In this document: piece after piece, positions 61,958-64,000 of the stretch
Numbering within the stretch: position 1 is the stretch's first letter
How the letters are laid out: each line of letters starts with the position of its first letter
Assembly: GCF_003201865.1 (NCBI RefSeq)
Contig: NZ_QJJJ01000012.1
Location: 1-64,000, forward strand
Source: Methylobacterium sp. B4
Lineage (GTDB): Bacteria; Pseudomonadota; Alphaproteobacteria; Rhizobiales; Beijerinckiaceae
Reading direction: 5' to 3'
Length of the DNA: 64,000 nt
Position numbers and translations under genes: made by a program
Notes under the pieces: model-generated
Databases searched by the model: none
The model's input: the letters and a program-made list of their open reading frames with translations, nothing else
Told to the model about the DNA's origin: nothing

Positions 61958-64000
61958 ATGCTCTCCCGGCTCGGCCAGCGTGGCTTCTCCACGCAATTCT
62001 ACCTCATCATGCTGGTGATCGCGCTGATCGGGCCCGGCCTGGTCTTTACGGCGATCCTGCTGACCCGCTACGCCGCGACCGAGCGTGCCCGCTTCGAGCA
62101 GGATGCCCGGGAGAACGTGCGCGGCATCGCCCTGTCGATCGACCGCGACACCGCAGGCCTCGTCTCCGTGCTGCAGACGCTCGCGACCTCGCCGCGCATC
62201 CGGGAGGGCGAGTTCGCCAATTTCGAGAATCAGGCCCGCCTCGTGCGCGAGGCGGTCGGCCTCGATCTCGTGCTGCGGCGCCCGGACGGCCAGCAGATCG
62301 TCAACACGGCGCTCAAGCCCGGCGCGCCGCTGCCGGTCACTTCGCTGCCGATCGACCGGGAGCTGATCGAGGGCGGGCAGCGCTCGATGGTCACCGGCTA
62401 TCTTGCCGGAGCCAACCCGGAACACGCGCACTATGCCGTCGCGGTGCCGGTACGGATCGACGACGCGGTCAGCTACATCCTCAGCTTCTCGGTGCCCCTG
62501 ACCCGCGTCGCCGGCATCCTGTCCCGCGAGCAGGTCAAGGGATGGGTCTCCGGCGTCTCGGACCGGGACGGCGTTCTGCTGGCTCGCCTGCCGGAACTGC
62601 CGGGGGCCATCGGGCACGCCCGTCTCGCAACCCTGCGGCAGAAGGCGACGGGCACGCCCGGGGTGTGGGAGGGGCGCGACCGCGACTTCAAACCCGTCAC
62701 CGTCGTCGAGGCGCGCTCGCGGCTCAATGGCTGGACCGCCGGGGCGAGCATCCCGCACGCGCTGGTCGAGGCGCGGCTGCGCCGCTGGATCTGGGCCTTC
62801 GGCGGTTTCGGCCTCCTCGTGCTCGCGACCTCCTCGGTGCTCGCGGTTCATCTCTGGTCGCGGGTCTCGAAGCCCCTGCGCCAGCTCGCGGCCTCCGGCC
62901 CGGCGCTGGCCCGCGGGCAGGCGATCCCGCGGGTCGCCTCGCCGATCCACGAGATCCGCCGCCTCGCCGACGTGCTCTCGGAGGCTTCGCTGCGCCTGCG
63001 CACCCGCAGCGAGGAGCGCGACCGGGCGCTCGCCGAGACGCAGCGCGGCCTCTCGGCCCTGCGCGAGAGCGAGGCGCGCTTCCGCCACATGGCCGATTCC
63101 GCGCCCGCCCTGATCTGGATGACCGACGAGACGGCGAAGGTGGTCTTCGCCAACATGCATTTCGACCATCTGTTCGGCCGTCCCGCCGCGGAGATGACCG
63201 GCGAGGGCTGGGAGGCGATCATCCATCCGCCCGACCTGGCCGGCTTTCAGGCGCTGTTTCAGGACGCCTTCGACAATCGCCGCCCGTTCCGGGCCGAGGT
63301 GCGGGTGATCGACCGCAACGGCGAGATCCGCTGGCTGCGTTGCGAGGGCGTGCCGCGGCTCGACGACAACGGCACCTTCCTTGGTTTCACCGGCTGCAAC
63401 GTCGATGTCTCCGACGCCAAGCGGGCCGAGGAGCACCTGCGGCTGCTCATCAACGAGCTGAACCACCGGGTGAAGAACACGCTCGCCACCGTCCAGTCGA
63501 TCGCCATGCAGTCCCTGCGCGGTCTCGACGGAGAGGAGGCGCAGGCGGCCAAGGCCGCCTTCGAGGCCCGGCTCCTGGCGCTGGCCCGGGCCCACGACGT
63601 CCTGACCCGCGAGAGCTGGGAGGGCGCCGAGCTGAAAACGGTGGTGGCCGATGCGATCCGCCCGCTGGAGGCAGCCGATGGCCAAGCCTCCCGCTTCGCG
63701 GTGTCGGGGCCGCGGCTGCGGCTCGCGCCCCGGCTCGCCCTCTCCATCGCCATGGCGTTGCACGAACTCGGCACCAACGCCGTCAAGTACGGCGCCCTCT
63801 CGAAGGAGGGGGGCAAGGTGACGATCACCTGGACCGTGCAGCGCCGGCCGGAGCTGCATCTTTCGCTGCGCTGGAGCGAGAGCGGGGGACCGCCCGTCAC
63901 GCCGCCGACGCGGCGGGGCTTCGGTTCGCGCTTGATCGAGCGCAGCCTCGCGCGCGAGCTCGCCGGGACGGTGGAGCTGCTCTACGAGCCGGAGGGCGTG
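61958..64000 (+). CDS. HWE-family sensor histidine kinase (3' end beyond window)
   Basis: The 681 visible residues begin with a membrane helix (FYLIMLVIALIGPGLVFTAI). An extracytoplasmic Cache-like sensor follows (DARENVRGIALSIDRDTAGL to LTRVAGILSREQV), then a second helix near residue 270 (AFGGFGLLVLATSSVLAVHL), a HAMP-like linker and a PAS domain (MADSAPALIWMTDETAKVVF). The HWE/HisKA_2 phosphoacceptor is in LLINELNHRVKNTLATVQSI. The ATPase has LALSIAMALHELGTNAVKYG. The open frame reaches the window edge, so the C-terminus is missing. An alternative start is TTG at 61946. It senses an unknown ligand; its partner is likely a receiver protein. Confidence 0.92.
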   Translation, partial: MLSRLGQRGFSTQFYLIMLVIALIGPGLVFTAILLTRYAATERARFEQDARENVRGIALSIDRDTAGLVSVLQTLATSPRIREGEFANFENQARLVREAVGLDLVLRRPDGQQIVNTALKPGAPLPVTSLPIDRELIEGGQRSMVTGYLAGANPEHAHYAVAVPVRIDDAVSYILSFSVPLTRVAGILSREQVKGWVSGVSDRDGVLLARLPELPGAIGHARLATLRQKATGTPGVWEGRDRDFKPVTVVEARSRLNGWTAGASIPHALVEARLRRWIWAFGGFGLLVLATSSVLAVHLWSRVSKPLRQLAASGPALARGQAIPRVASPIHEIRRLADVLSEASLRLRTRSEERDRALAETQRGLSALRESEARFRHMADSAPALIWMTDETAKVVFANMHFDHLFGRPAAEMTGEGWEAIIHPPDLAGFQALFQDAFDNRRPFRAEVRVIDRNGEIRWLRCEGVPRLDDNGTFLGFTGCNVDVSDAKRAEEHLRLLINELNHRVKNTLATVQSIAMQSLRGLDGEEAQAAKAAFEARLLALARAHDVLTRESWEGAELKTVVADAIRPLEAADGQASRFAVSGPRLRLAPRLALSIAMALHELGTNAVKYGALSKEGGKVTITWTVQRRPELHLSLRWSESGGPPVTPPTRRGFGSRLIERSLARELAGTVELLYEPEGV

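Noticed and set aside
61922-63859. A long minus-strand frame opposite the HWE kinase
   Set aside because: The plus-strand frame, open to the window edge, contains a full set of kinase motifs.

Overview
The window looks like a chromosomal segment of a Methylobacteriaceae member (Methylobacterium/Methylorubrum type). This rests on the very high G+C, strong GC3 bias, the alphaproteobacterial order murA / DUF2948 / hisD / UPF0262 / LMW phosphatase, the hom-glpX pair, an HWE-type histidine kinase, topoisomerase IB, class II DAHP synthase, BluB and an Omp25/OprB-type porin. No database search was possible, so the genus is an inference. I saw no tRNA, rRNA, CRISPR array, intact insertion sequence or prophage.

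Layout. 1-5.4 kb: a gene end, a secreted nuclease, a single-domain response regulator, glpX-hom, and two very small secreted proteins. 5.4-11.9 kb: mostly minus-strand genes, including a lysine-methyltransferase-like protein next to DUF2625 and a GT4 glycosyltransferase, then topoisomerase IB and a soluble chemoreceptor-like protein with reversed domain order. 12.2-17.6 kb: a bd-type oxidase subunit I without subunit II, two regulators with degenerate receivers, two secreted proteins, and an FTR1 iron permease with an Irr-box-like operator. 17.7-23.6 kb: a frameshifted macro-domain-like pseudogene, then the conserved hisD/murA block. 24-31 kb: hemA with a readable promoter, a broken nucleotidyltransferase next to an intact partner, a DUF2059 protein, an MBL hydrolase, a LuxR regulator, DAHP synthase and a strong terminator. 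31.5-39.8 kb: a PAS/HTH regulator, YicC-gmk, an ABC exporter, an AmpG-like MFS protein and Hsp33. 40-45 kb: edd-eda and a TonB siderophore receptor. 45-51.7 kb: DUF2794, a 6S-like RNA candidate, bluB, an L,D-transpeptidase, a two-module porin, a second sRNA candidate, DUF2147, ndk and a lipoprotein. 51.8-59.1 kb: M48 protease-DUF898, cstA-ybdD type operon, lemA-TPM-TPM operon. 59.4-61.2 kb: a visibly A/T-rich gene fusing a GT61-type glycosyltransferase to a SAM methyltransferase, probably acquired. 61.5-64 kb: a SelT/W/H-type protein and an HWE kinase cut by the window edge.

Functional threads. Iron, haem and corrinoid metabolism recur (FTR1, TonB receptor, hemA, bluB). Central carbon genes include glpX, edd, eda, DAHP synthase and a CstA pyruvate/peptide transporter. 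Envelope genes include murA, the L,D-transpeptidase, an AmpG-like transporter, porin and glycosyltransferases. The least explained items are (i) three tiny exported proteins sharing a C-terminal two-cysteine hairpin, (ii) two terminator-ended structured RNA candidates, (iii) the glycosyltransferase-methyltransferase fusion with an apparent internal start, and (iv) several decayed or solitary parts of otherwise multi-gene systems.
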